NCBI GenBank assembly: GCA_030549495.1
Contig: JAUIRK010000641.1
Coordinates: 434,001-498,000 of the forward strand
Direction of reading: 5' to 3'
DNA from: Nectonema munidae
Lineage: Eukaryota > Nematomorpha > Nectonematoida > Nectonematidae
Length of the DNA: 64,000 nt
Shown piece after piece: positions 10,899 to 23,627 of this stretch (positions are counted from its first letter, which is position 1; each line of letters starts with the position of its first letter). The translations under genes and the position numbers were made by a program. Under the pieces are notes generated by a model, which did not search any database, was not told where the DNA came from, and saw only the letters and a list, made by a program, of their open reading frames with translations.

Positions 10899-13122
10899 CC
10901 TCCTTTTTTTAGACTACAATGTTTACTCTCTTGAAACCTTGAATAACGGATTGATATTATTTTACGAATAATGCATCTCCAAATGTTAACTAAAATATAG
11001 GCGTATACTCAAATAGTAGTTAAAAATATTTAAAACAAGTGTAGTTTTAAAATTTTCACACAAGGCAACAACCCTTCCGTAACAAAGCGCTAAAAAAGCG
11101 TTAACCAATAGAAAGATTTATTAGGTTATTGAAAAGAATGCATCTCAAAATGAGTCTTAGGGTTACATTTTTATAATAAAAAATATTTTGAAATGGTTAC
11201 TTGCATCATTCTCTCATCAGATATTTAATAGAAACGATTTGTTGTCAGCGAAATAGTATATCTGAAGCCTTTCATACATTGAAAACTGGACTGTATAAGT
11301 GTGACCTAAAAATAAGATAGAAGCATAATTACTGCGATATTGTAGAAAATTTAGGCGAGTCTAATTAAAAATTGAAAGATTTTATTGGAAGATAAGGCAA
11401 GAAAGTGGACATCTCTAACACGTTCTCTATCTTCACCCAACACCTTCATCTCAAACACAAACAATAGAAAAAGGAACAAAGAATTATTGTATTAATAAGC
11501 AAATATATTTATACAGTATAATTGTTTTATGTTCTATTGTCAGAAGTCATTGAAATAAATACTTGAAAAAAGTATAAAATGATATGTGAAAACCAGGATA
11601 ATGTGAGATATAGCAAATATATTCTGTCTTAACACATTAAGACCAAGATAATCACAGAATATTAAAAAGCATTATACACGCAGAGGAATTTATTTTTATA
11701 AAGTCGACTCTGGTCGTTAGCTGATCAAAATTAGAGATGTATCCGGTGTGGAATTTTTTATACCCGCGAATGTGCATATCAAATTTGACATCCTAGCGGA
11801 TGCAGAAGTGAGAATTCATTTTTTAGAGGATGTGGATATCAATTGTTATTGGCCTAGGCAAACGGAAGTTTTATACTTCTTAAAAATTCAGAGAGATGTC
11901 AATGTATATCGGTTATTATAAAGATGTATTTATAAAATGTGATAAAGTAAAAATTGAAAATTTCCATAAAAAACTTTGAAGTATATAGAAAAAAGAAAAA
12001 TGTTTGAAAATTAGGGATGAGGATGTTAAACGGATTAAAAAATTTTTTTTGCGGATATTCGATAGTTTCTGTTAGTTTGCAAAAAAACTTGCCAAACTTA
12101 AAAAGAAGAATCATTTTAGGATAAAGTAGAGTTTTCTTAGAGATTAAAAAGACAATTCCTTTGAAAATCAAGCAATTAAAGACAATCCCTGTGAAAGTGC
12201 ACCAAGTAAAGATAATATTTCTGTGATTAAAGAATAATTAAAAAATATATTTGCATTAAAACTGATTTATTTTTGATATTAAATTTTTAAAATTTAGATT
12301 TATTGAATAAAAATGAATTAGAAAATTTATCTAAACAAAATCAAGTTATTAAATTAAATAATTATTTTTTTAAAGGATAATCCCCCTGAAAAACGAATAA
12401 AATGATTCCTCTGTAAATACGCCAAGTAAAGATGATTCCTCCATCTTAAAATAAGAACGATTGTCTTTACTAGATCTTCATTTTTAATTTAGTAAAATGT
12501 TCGTTTAAATATCTTTTAAAAATATAAAAATGTCGATCATACAGCGGTTCTCATCTTAGGGAAATACGCCAAAAGGAGGTAAATTACTTTACCTAACTTT
12601 TTTCTGATTTGAGTGATGTTCCATGAATAGAAAAATAAGCAAATTGTATTCAAGATTGATAATAAAAATTAAGTTGTTTGTGTTCTTTGGATTAAATATC
12701 ACAGTAGGGGGTAAAATTGCCCTAAATAATATTTTTGCCGGAATGCGAGAAAAGGTTGGGAAACACTGAATTATTTTCAAATCAGTTTTTAAGGAATATC
12801 TATTGATATAAAGTAAAACTAGTTTATAAGGGTCAGGTATGAGATCCATTGGAAAAGATAGTTTTAGACAAGTAACCTTTCTATTAGGTTTCTACGCTTT
12901 TGTAGTTTTATACTAAACCCTTCGCAGAAAAAGCAGTCTTTTCGTAGGGTATTAGAAATAGGCCAGTGAAATTCATAAATATAATTTATATGCGTTTGAA
13001 AAAATCTTTAAGAGTTACTCCTGAACCATCCGCCTATTCTTAGTGGAAGCACTGCGAACATGTGACCATTTTATCATGGTGACTGATAAGATAGGTTTTA
13101 CTGTATGCGATTTTTGTCGATG
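10899..13122. other. AT-rich DNA without genes
   Basis: No coding family or RNA gene is recognised. The only structured part is the set of 30-bp repeats at 12148-12470, listed separately. Confidence 0.45.
12148..12470. repeat. Degenerate 30-bp tandem repeats in two clusters
   Basis: Three adjacent 30-bp units start at 12148, 12178 and 12208, each opening AAAGA(C/T)AAT and the first two continuing CCT.TGAAA. A second cluster at about 12372-12445 repeats the AAGTAAAGATGATTCCT theme. Units are diverged by several bases. Confidence 0.5.
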
Positions 13123-13130
13123 ACATAGAG

Positions 13131-13442
13131 CAGGGATCACCAGGGCCCGTGGGCCAGATTCGACCCGCGAAGTAAGTTTATCCGGCCCGCAAGCTAAATT
13201 TTGATATTGATAGGTCTTACAAAATAAGTATTTTTGAAATATATTGTGTTCATTTCCACTTTTTATGTATCCTCATTGTATCAGGTTTGTCACACCAATA
13301 GGGAAAACACCGAAATGAATGCTTTATTTTGTTTTAAACAAGTATTAAAAGTAATTTCTATTTTTTAACTTTCACTAATCCAACTACGTTTTTTGAATTT
13401 TCAGTAAGCCGACCTGCTTCAGGAAAAGTTTGGTGATCCCTG
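13131..13442. mobile_element. hAT-type MITE with CAGGGATCACCA termini
   Basis: The left end CAGGGATCACCAGGGCCCGT and right end TTTGGTGATCCCTG form an inverted repeat. Flanking octamers are ACATAGAG (13123-13130) and CCATAGAG (13443-13450), 7 of 8 alike and fitting the nnnTAnnn target of Buster-type hATs. GGCCCGTGGGCC and CCGGCCCGC next to the left end are typical of related hAT termini. No coding sequence. The element is 312 bp. Confidence 0.8.
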
Positions 13443-13450
13443 CCATAGAG

Positions 13451-14750
13451 TATAGATCACAAAGACTAAAACTAGTAAGAGTCATAAAAATTTGAATGAA
13501 TGGGATGCATATGATAATAAAGTTGACATAATGTCGTAAAAGAAGGGTTGAGCAGAGAGTAAAGATTAAGGGATAAGCCATTGTTTAAGTAATTTACGAG
13601 AAACGTGCGTCTCTGGTTGTTAATTGTGGCTGATGAGTTGAAAACGCTTTTATCATTAACAGTTTGCAAAGATAAATAAATATATAGAGAGAGATGGGAG
13701 CCATCTGTAGGAAAAATTTTTATCAATGAAGAGTATTATACTTTGATGATGTCCAGTAAATGAAGAAATGATAAATGAGGAAATAACAAAGATAACACTA
13801 GCATTTATTTTTATACTTCATTTCCAGGGGGAATTGTTGTAAGAAATTGATTTTATGAAGCGTGAATAAATATGATATCAAAACAATGCCTGCTAGAGAA
13901 AAAAAGAGACATCGTTGTTTAGAGAAGAATGCACGCTAAATAAGTATAAACAAGCACTGAATTAGTCTGACCGGATACACAAAATATCACTTCATTAGAT
14001 TGAATTAGATCTTGAGTAAAACGATAGCTGGGAAGTTGAGAATTTTGATATAGTAGACTTTGGAATAAGAAATTATATCATCACTATTATGTATTCTATA
14101 TAAGAGACTGACTACTCGTCCGCCTCATCAAGCAACAGGACCTAAGAGTTAGGACCTATAGATTTTTATTCAAAATTTTGGTATGATAATTACGAAACCA
14201 ATTTTACAAGCATAATAAGCCACGTTGAAATTTTATTTCAGTAAAATCAACTATTTTTAATCAAAATGCCTGAACCTCTTTTCAGCTTGATAAATCTCGC
14301 CTAGAGCCCTCTTATTCAGATAAGAACAAAATAATTATCAAAATAAGTTTATACAGTGTTCAGCCGCTATGATTAGATAAACGACGATTGATGTCAAATT
14401 TTAATTGTAAGTACTACATACGCTTATACAAGTTTGGCAGTGTTTAGAAAAGTAATGCAGCGAACCAAAAGTAATATTCTCTCAATGCAAATGATTTTTA
14501 ATACACAAAAATAAAAATATATATATAACTGTTAGAAGGAAAGAAAAAAATTAATTATTAACAATGATACAAACAATGGCAACAAAATTTGGTAAAAACT
14601 CTTTTCTATAGTTTGCTAAAAAGGTTATTAAAACGAATTAAGGGTTCCTAGTCAAAATCCACTCTACCAAAATCTCCGAAAACTAATGTTGCCGCTAAAC
14701 GTAACTTTATATTAATAAATTTAACTAAAGGATTAAATTTTTTTTATAAA
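13451..14750. other. No recognised feature
   Basis: AT-rich sequence with no family match, terminal repeats or RNA gene that I can see. Confidence 0.4.
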
Positions 14751-14758
14751 TGTTAGAA

Positions 14759-15083
14759 CAGTGATTCTTAAACTGGGGTCCACGGAGACTTGAGGGGTGC
14801 ATGGCTCCGTCTCAGGGGGGTCTGTGAACAGTTTTTCATTTTTGTAAAAAAAAAACTTAATATGAGTGAAAAAAGTTTGCCAATTTTTACTTGTAAAAAT
14901 AACTGAAACAAAAAACGAAAATTTGAGATCAAATAATTCATATCAATAAAATAAAGTACAAATATCAAATGCATGTGAAGTTGCTTTTATGGCCTTTTAT
15001 GTGAAAATTTCCTTGTAGATGGTCCATACCTTTCATCCACTTTTTAAAGGGGTCCATGATTGAATAAAAGTAATGAACCCCAG
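14759..15083. mobile_element. hAT-type MITE with perfect 8-bp target duplication TGTTAGAA
   Basis: The octamer TGTTAGAA occurs exactly at 14751-14758 and again at 15084-15091 and fits nnnTAnnn. The left end is CAGTGATTCTTAAACTGGGG followed by TCCACGGAG. The right end carries GGGGTCCATGATT and closes GAACCCCAG. The 325-bp unit has no coding capacity. The CAGTG(G/A)TTCT(T/C)AAACTGGGG start is shared by many animal hATs. Confidence 0.85.
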
Positions 15084-15383
15084 TGTTAGAAACTTATTTA
15101 ATTAAAAAAATTATTGAATTTTTAATAAATAAATGTATACTCTTTATATTTTGACTTATAGCATGCACTGTACACTTACTGAGTAAATATTAAAGGGCTA
15201 GAAGGATTGTTGTTTCCAGCTCTCCCCATTGATTGTGTGGAACGTGGTAGCGTTTGTTGGTGAGTGAAACAAAAAACTCAGAATTGAAAAATAACAGTTC
15301 AATTTTATTATGCAAAATATTTTAAAGCATCAGCAAGGCTATACATTTTCATTTGAAATTATTCTTCTAATGAAATAACTTAC

Positions 15384-15530
15384 ATCTGCGTGAGTATGGT
15401 TGGTTAGATGCTGGATTCGATAACACAAGGTCTTGGGTTCGATCCTACATCAAGCTTGATTTCCTCATAGTTCGATACAGGCGGCGCAATTGTGCGTTTT
15501 CGATGAAAACATCCTACGGCACCATTACCA
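15384..15530 (+). repeat. tRNA-derived SINE, family 1
   Basis: A tRNA-like head carries an A-box-like ATGGTTGGTTAGATGCTGG (from 15396) and a B-box GGGTTCGATCC (15435-15445). The body reads CTCATAGTTCGATACAGGCG then GCGCAATTGTGCG and GATGAAAACATCC. The same body is found on the minus strand at 39105-39240 and 59430-59550. SINEs depend on a LINE for movement; pol III promoter boxes are the family hallmark. Confidence 0.75.
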
Positions 15531-17886
15531 TTAACTGATTAGTAATTAATACTATTACAATAAATTAACCCATTTCATACGAAAAAAAGGAGACGAAATT
15601 AAGTAATTTGATCTAAAAGTAGATTAAACCTTTAAAAGATGAGTGTGATAACAATGTCCAAAAATGAAATTTCACGTTTTATACAAATAAAATTCCAATA
15701 AAAAAAAGTAGACGAATAGTCATCAAAACTGTGGAGCAGTAAGTGACGAACATGGGAAACGGTTCCATCAAACCATTTCTGTTTTCGAAAAAAGGTATCA
15801 AGGCAAATGGGGCCCAACCATGTTAGCAGACTATGAATCGGATGAGGTTTATAAGAGGCATGTTAAAAATTGATGTGTTGGCATGATGGTCAAAAAAAGC
15901 TTTGTTTTCCTTTTTTTCAATAAATATTTTTAAATAAGTCATTTTTTGATTTTATTTAGTTGTACCGATTTCGTTAATATATAGCAGCTTGACTAAAATA
16001 GGACAAATATATGTATATATGAATATTCGAAATTGTGAAAAAAAATCGTAGCCAATCGACAATTTTAATGAACATTTTCAAATTCAGCACAAAAAAACCC
16101 ACATAAATATACTTTTTTCGAAAAAGAAGCAAAAAATTCAATTTGTTGAATAGTGGTGGTCTGGCAACACCACCCAGGAGACATTGATTCTAGTAACTTT
16201 TTTTTAAAACTAATTTTGATGCTTTGAATTCAAATGTAAAGTTATTTTTCTCCTACCTACAGATTTTTTGCAATCGTAATTTCTCGTTTTCATGGCTATA
16301 TAAAACTTAATTAATAATTTCATTAAATTCCTTGTTTATATCTATATTGAGTCTTGAAAACTCATTTGTCACATGTTTTCATATCAAGAGGTTGGACACG
16401 GAAAACAGGCTCTCATATTTTTAGTCACTATCATCCAAACCCTCAAGAGCATGATGACCAGTGTATTTAATTTGATACTTTTTTATAATAAAGGTAGCTC
16501 CATGCTTGTTTTGAAAAAATAAAAATGGGTAGACAACAGGGTGAAAGTGGTTGTGTTTGGTGGAATTTCTAGAATTTCCTAGATTTTGACGTGCTTTTAA
16601 TCTGATACTTAATTACTCCATGTTTGATGCGAAATATAAAATAGGAAGAGAATTTGGTAAAAATTATTGTATTTTTGAAAACGGATAAAGAGGCAAAATT
16701 TAATGATCTATATGTTATTAAAAGAAAGATAGTATAATTTATAATCTAATAAGAGATTTTTAGGCTTATGATTAGGGTTAGATAATGTCATTTCTAAAAT
16801 ATATTTGCAAAAAGAATAATAGATTGTTTAGGCTTATGTTTAGGGTTTTAGTAAACGGCATTTTAAAAATATATTTTCAAAACTGAAACTTTTTAATTTA
16901 GTAGATTAGAATAAGGCGCTTCTTTGTTTTTACCCAATAGATCAAGAAAATTAGGATGAATAAAGATTGTTTATAGATCAAGCATTTTAGTTTGATTATT
17001 ATCATTAATTTGGGTTTAAAGACGAGCATTAAAAACTAGGCAACATAGTGAGATAGTGGTACAAAAATAATGACAATATCATATGAATTATTAAATGCAA
17101 TCGCATCCTATATATAAGTATTTGATAGAAATGCAAAATGAAAGCAACCTTGATAAAGTAGGACTGTGGTAAAGTGAATAAACAATAATAATAATAATAA
17201 TCAATTGTCATTCATCATAATAGGATGTAGAAGATAAACCAAGTGAGATGTAAAGAGGACAAATACACTAAAAGCATAAATTCACTAGGAGTATGGAGTT
17301 TAAGAAGATTTTAGGTTAAATTTTATGCAAATAACATACATTTAAGTCGTGCACTTGATTACGTGATGATAAGTTGACTAATCAATTTATGGATGGATAT
17401 CAATCACAACAAGCTTTTATCTCTTAGAGATATTACACTAAGTGACTTAAACGATCTTTTAAAGAAACATAAAGAAAGACATTTTCAAAAAATTAACGCC
17501 TCATACCTGCCAACTCACGATGCATTTTCGCGTAATTTAAAAAAACGAGGATAACAAGCTTGTTATATAGCGTTGTTTACAACATTATTATTAGCATTTT
17601 TAAATATTTATTATATATATAAAATAGATTACTACGCTCAGCAAAAAAATTGGAAAAAAAGTTTAGCTTTGATAACTGCATAACCCTATTAGCAGCTACT
17701 AAATAGCTTGACACAATCACATTTTGCTGATGGTTTTTTGAGAGGATGTAGCATTTAATGCCATTGTTTATGGTCTATTATAAAATTTTTAAAGAAAATT
17801 ATTTAATAGAGTTGGGGAACCGAAGCTGGAGGCAGAAAAATTTGCGGAGCGGGAGCCAGGCTTATCATATTCAGTGGATCTACATG
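15531..17886. other. Mostly featureless; local duplication and (ATA)n
   Basis: TTAACCCATTTCATACG at 15566 looks like one end of a piggyBac-type element but no partner was found. About 16754-16880 holds two diverged copies of a ~65-bp unit around TTTAGGCTTATG(A/T)TTAGGGTT. An (ATA)n run sits at 17183-17202. No gene is recognised. Confidence 0.45.
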
Positions 17887-17950
17887 GTTGTCGGTATCGC
17901 ATCCTAGGGAAGAATAAACTTCCTTAGCTGGACAGATTGTAAGGATAGGA
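17887..17950 (-). repeat. Fragment of tRNA-derived SINE, family 2
   Basis: GTCGGTATCGCATCCTAGGG then GAAGAATAAACTTCC and GCTGGACAGATTGTAAGGAT match the 51006-51160 SINE (same orientation) outside its tRNA head. It is a truncated copy. Confidence 0.7.
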
Positions 17951-18154
17951 ATGAGGAAATAAGTTAAGTGATTTTTACTTGAATTTGTAGAATTGTAATC
18001 CATTACCTTTGAATTGTGAAGCTTTATAACATTTTATTAAAACAAAATTTTTATTTGTATTAACCATATAGTAGAGATGTACTAATTAATCGGTAATAGG
18101 CTTCTTTGCCGATTAATGATGAGTAATAGACAAATGCTGCCGATTAATCAATAT

Positions 18155-19451
18155 TTAACCCATTCAACGTTATCTTTCAAAAAAACATTATTTTAAAGTT
18201 ATAATATAATTTGGAGATTATAATAATAATGACCTTAAACGATATTTTTTTTTGAAATCTTTGACTTTTTTTTTAAATTGAAATTGTGCTAAAATTTCTA
18301 TCTCTGACTCATTGTCGTATCACTATATTGAATTCAGATAAAAGAGAAATTTATTGATTTATTATAATATATTCAAAAATACAGTGGATGTAGAGTAGAG
18401 GGACTTTACACTTAGAACAAATGACGCTACACCTACCTCGGCCATGCTTACATTTTCTGTCACAAGTGTGATTTTTCTGGCCATGATCTCTCCCTTCTCT
18501 ACGAATATCGTCATTGGCTGTAGAACTTGTTGATGGGCGTAGTAAAATATCAGATTTTTGTATGGCTTGTGTTGTATTTTTGATCAAAATAGTCCGCACG
18601 CATTCTCTGATGAAAGTTGGCAGTGATATGTTTTCAAAAGATTTTACATATCCGTATAACTTCCTAGAGTTAACAACTAATGAATTTATTGTCCAGCTAA
18701 AAATTTGCCATCACCATTTTCTTCATCCAATTCCTATTCTATAAAGATTCACCATTTGATCAAAAAGAACAACGCCTCCCGTATGTATGTTGTTTTCATT
18801 TATGATAGATGGATACTTTATGCTTACTTCTTTTCCTTGCTTTTTACACCATTGTCGCATAAAAACTGCAGTCATGAACATTTGAAGCAATATATATGCC
18901 TGCATTTATCCATGAAGCCGACTAAAACAAGGTTTTCAGAGATGCTTTGAACAACTTCACCTCTTGAACACGTTTTCAAGTCTTTTTTTGCATGATTGCT
19001 GCGTTTCCCAATCTGTTCTATCGCAAAGTTCCTATTCCACCAAAGTTCATATTCGTAAGTTTATCCAACAAATTATAGGACGTAAACAAATTGTCAAAAT
19101 AAAAACATTTTCCTGCAATTGGATGGAATTTCTGTAGAATTCTCAAGACAACATCTGGTCCCTCGCCAAGATTAAATGTCACCAAATCAGAATCGCTACC
19201 ACAATATGGAGAACAATATGATAAATAACATGTGTTTGTAGTAAGAGCCCACCTTTTGTATCCAAACTTTATAGGCTCAGATTTAGCTTACATAAGGGTT
19301 TACCATAATAAGCAATCATGTATTTCGGGTTGGCTGAAGGATCGCTACCTTTATCAGTTTCTGCATCTTGTTCAAAAGGAGGAAAAATAATAAAAGTATC
19401 AAAACTGTTCAACGCGCTCGTCAATATTATCCAAACTGTCAAAAATATCAA
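18155..19451 (-). pseudogene. piggyBac (PGBD-type) transposase pseudogene
   Basis: Minus-strand frames from 19451 down to 18351 match a PGBD-like transposase. A GEGPDVVLRILQKFHP segment and GKCFYFDNLFTSYNLLDKL lie around 19170-19050. The frame 18723-18905 has RQWCKKQGKEVSIKYP and HTGGVVLFDQMVNLYRI, the family GGVDLFDQM box. The cysteine-rich tail HTCDRKCKHGRGRCSVICSK with CKVPL lies in 18351-18480. Several frame changes separate the parts and the N-terminal third is not visible. TTAACCCATTCAACG at 18155 is a likely 3' terminal repeat. It differs in sequence from the copy at 8660-10132, so it belongs to another subfamily. Confidence 0.85.
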
Positions 19452-20339
19452 CTGCCTAAATTCTATATAGTATTTAAAAAAAGGTAATTACAAAAATTAT
19501 TTTATATGAAAAAATTTATCCATAAAGTATATATAAACACACTTGAGGAAAATTTCCAAAAAAAATATATAGCATATTTAGACAATATCTGGAAAATATA
19601 CCTGTTTTTTTATTATAAAAAATGCCATTTCATTTTAATATGTATCTTATCATTTAGGTTGAGTTATAAAAAATATTTTTAAATTTAGCCCAAGTAAAAT
19701 ATTTTTAAAAAATAACAATAAAACTCAGCTCCCATGTCAAGTGCTTTTTTAAATTATAGTACCAATTAAAATTTTTGAGTTTATTGTTCGCTCTCTGAAA
19801 AAATAGGTGTCATTTTTTTGGCACACTGGTCAGATTCAATGACAAATTTAGTGCGAATGGAATTAATATATACACTTAAATTTTTTTTTAATAAAGTGAT
19901 ATCAAAGTAATCTTTCTTTCTACAATTTATTCAATTTTACAAATTTTTTCACAAAATAGGATTGGTAATATATAACCTATACGATATGAGAAAATAAAAT
20001 ATTTTGGTCCAAGATGCAAAAATGCCTTTTTTATACCTTTTTTGGTCTCTCCTATCTTCAATCATAACAGGCATATCAACTGAAGTTGATTTTTCTTGAA
20101 TGTATCATACCCACTAAAAAACATTTTTTAATTTTAACTTTATAGGTTCTATAATCATTTTTTGATATCTGATATAAGTTCTGATAATAATTTAGAAGAA
20201 TGTTGCTATCAAGTTTCCAAACACAATATTAGAAAGAACGTAGGAGAAACTTTAAAATGTCACTATGTGATCTAAATAAGCTTATTAACTAAAAATATTT
20301 AATTGAAAAAACTGTTTATCATAGGATTCACTCAAGACA

Positions 20340-20600
20340 AATCAAAAACAAATTACAACAAACATTTATTACTATTTTGTTAATTTGATGTATAATAATT
20401 TATATTGCAAGCAACAAAAAGTCCAACGTCACATTTAACACATTCAGTATAGTTGGTCTTTTCAAACAGCCATCAAATCCATATCTACTTTTACCATTCT
20501 TGGGTTTAGAAATTAAATGATTCTTTTCATTATTACATCTATTGTGTCGAAAATCAAAGGAGCTTTACCAAACTTATTTAAATAGTATCTTGAAATTGAA
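20340..20600 (-). pseudogene. Possible piggyBac C-terminal cysteine-rich tail
   Basis: On the minus strand a stretch reads HLISKPKNGKSRYGF and, in a neighbouring frame, TNYTECVKCDVGLFVAC, ending YYTS and a stop. The spacing and CVKCDVGL core resemble the zinc-binding tails of piggyBac proteins (C-x2-C-x2-GLC). It is short and frame-shifted, so this is only a suggestion. Confidence 0.3.
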
Positions 20601-23163
20601 TTGAAATCGAATAAAGATTTCAATCAGCCAAGTTTTTTGTGTAAATACGAAGTATTGCAAATTGCTGCATCAAGAATCCAACTAAAAACAGAATAAAACT
20701 CTATAAGTATTTATATTCTAATTCAAGAAACTTTTTTAAATGGGATCAAGATTTTTAAAATTATTTGCTAGAATATTTCAATGAAATTTTTTTACAACAC
20801 AGAATTTTCAGGTGTACATTTTTAGAACTTTCAAAATAAATCAATAAACAATTTAGGCTTTATATTAAATATTTGTAGCACAAACTACAAAGTGATAAAT
20901 ATTGGCGACGAAAGATCTTTTTACCCCCTCTCTCCTCCAAATGTGCTTACTTGGGTTCAAGTTATAAACTCATGGATGGTGGAGCGGATCTATAGGAGGG
21001 CAAAGGGGCAATCGCCTCCATTTTTTTTACTTATATACTTGGAATATTATTTAATTGGAGGCAGTTATTTATATAGTCACTGAATTTTGCCAAAAACACA
21101 TAACTTTTAAAGAAAAACATCCTAATTTATTCCTATGAAAAATAAAGGGCTTGGCAATCACTTGATCCAATTTCGCAGCATGTGGGTTTTTTTCTGTATC
21201 TGCCCATTATCGATAGTGCATCTGAAAGACACAAATTTCAAAGTAGAAACTTGAGTAAAATGCATGTTTATTATATAAAACAATAAGTTTGATAGATCCC
21301 TCATCTACCCCTACCGAGTATCAGTACGTAGCACCAAAAAGGTTCGCCTACAAACTATCTAAGTACAAAGTATGAATAAAACTTTAATTATTTTAGCAAG
21401 CTTTATTGTAAGGCTGAAATAACGATTAAAATGCAAGAAAAGAAGCCATTTGAATAAAAAGAAAAAAAGGGAAAGATATTTGAAGGGAATCCCTGGAAAC
21501 AAAACGGCATTGGCTACAAACTTCTCTTCTAATCTTTCCTTTCTTTGACATGCAATCCTATATTATAAATATCTAATCTTAAATTTCCATTATCAAGTAA
21601 AAAACAGTGTTCGTTTTGAAAATATCTAATGATAAAAATTGTACTACTATCAACCTAGAGTGCCATTTTTTGCACATCTAAAACACGTGAGTATTCTGAA
21701 AAAATCGAAATAGATCTCTTTTCAAAAAATACCCTAAAAATGTAAACTATTAACTATAATTTACAGCAAAGTTTATTCTTGTAAAACTCCATTTACCCTC
21801 GTTATTTTATTCTTACTTTATGCACCAACAAAAAATGAGAGAGAGAAACAATGAAGAAGTTGGAATCGAGAGTATGGAGGCTAGGGATAATTTTTTTGAC
21901 ATATTTAATTCATTACTGACAAACGGACAACACTCGCACTCCCCAACATAGTTAGAAAGGAAGAAATGATGAGCATGGAAAAATATAATGTTTTGAATTA
22001 GTCGATTCATCTGTGCCAGATTATGGCACAGTGGACTAAAATGGGTTAACCCATTTTACATTTGCAAATATGCATAGTAATAATATAAACGATGCATGTT
22101 AGAGTATGATGAAAATAACACATTATATGCGATCTAAATCAATCAATAGGAATCACAGGCCTTCTAGCTTTATTCCACTACCGATATATAATGGAAATGA
22201 CATTTTGATTGATTTAGTCTTGATACTATTTTTTATCTTAATTTTCGAATGTTTTTTCCATTTATAGATTTATAGAATTTTTTTTGTCTTTTCTGGAGTC
22301 TTTTATAATTATGAATGTAGACACCCTCTCAAACTTTATGTTTTTCGTCCTAAAAATAAAAAATATGAAGAAGCCATTGTCTTTAAAGTTCCCAAATACT
22401 GGAATACTTTGATTCGATTAATAGAGGAAAATATTGAGGATTCATATTCGAAACTTTTGCTTAAGATCAAAAATTACTTACTTAGTCATTACGTAATCTC
22501 TTGTAGTCCAACTTGCTATATCTGTAATAGGTCTTAAATAATGTATAACTATCGATTTTTTTTCTGTATAAAACTGAGTCCATATATAGATGTATTTATA
22601 TGAAGATTTATATATATATATCAGCCCTACTTTTATATTAATTTCAATTATATAACATATACTTATGAAACACATTTTACCAAACACACTATTTAATTTA
22701 TTCAAATTATTGTAATATTACAAATTAATATCTACCTATTTGTCTATATATATATATTATATATATTTTTATGTTCATATTTACATGATTTTTCATTCGA
22801 TCTACATTTCATATCAACCATCATACCAACACAATTTGTAACTTATTTAACTTCATGTTTCCTACATTTAATTTGAGCAATACTGAGAGCGACTTTAATT
22901 ATTCTTGAGTATGCTCATGGATTTTTCTCTTACTGTTTTATTTCTTCAAATATGCTTTTTATGTACAATAAATCTTTCTTTCTTTCTTAAAAAATAATGT
23001 GAATATCTTTTAATATCTTAAAAACATATTATTCTTGAACCAAAAGTCTTAGAAACGTAGATAAATCAGAAAATCTCAACCAACGCTACTTTGTTAACCC
23101 TTTCAGAGGCATTGGTAGAAAAGTAGACCATCGGGCTTCCTGATTACGACTAATGGTCCCATC
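20601..23163. other. No gene; palindromic TTAA junction
   Basis: At 22039-22056 the sequence AAATGGGTTAACCCATTT is a perfect palindrome centred on TTAA, as if two piggyBac-type ends share one target site. A (TTTC)n run lies near 22973. TTAACCCTTTCAG at 23096 is another piggyBac-like end without a partner. Nothing else is recognised. Confidence 0.45.
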
Positions 23164-23627
23164 CAGCGACGTAGCCAGCTTTTAATCACTACGGGTAGGA
23201 AAAAGAGTCGAAAATCATTTAGGATTGGGCCTCATCATCAAAGAAATAGAAATTTACCAATAAAAAAATGAAAGAATGCCTTCATTTTTAAACAATAGAA
23301 GGCAAATAAAAGAAAAATAGAGAAAAATAAATGATTTCAGTGATTGGGGCGATCAAACAATTTATTTTTGAAACATGCAATAAGAAACCAAATTTATGAC
23401 AAAAGATTACCAGTTGGTATAATTTACGAAAATAAGAAATATAAACCATGATAAAATCTGAAATGATAGCAAAGAAATAGAAAAATAGATGTAGAGAAGG
23501 GAGCTCAAAGAGTAGAGTTGTTATAAGCTAAATGTGTTACTTTAATTTTAGACAAAGCCTGCAGGTAAGCATAGAGAGTAGTGACTCACTTGGCCCCTCC
23601 AAATAAAAATCCCTCGCTACGTTACTG
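23164..23627. mobile_element. hAT-type MITE with CAG..GACGTAGCCAG termini
   Basis: The left end CAGCGACGTAGCCAGCTTTT and right end CTCGCTACGTTACTG are inverted repeats of the same family as the elements at 26522 and 54369. Flanking octamers GTCCCATC and ATCCCAAA agree at five of eight positions, so the copy is old. Length 464 bp, with no coding sequence. Confidence 0.65.

Noticed and set aside
16780-16850. TTAGGGTTAG words resembling telomeric repeats
   Set aside because: Only two isolated occurrences inside a diverged ~65-bp duplication; not a telomere array.
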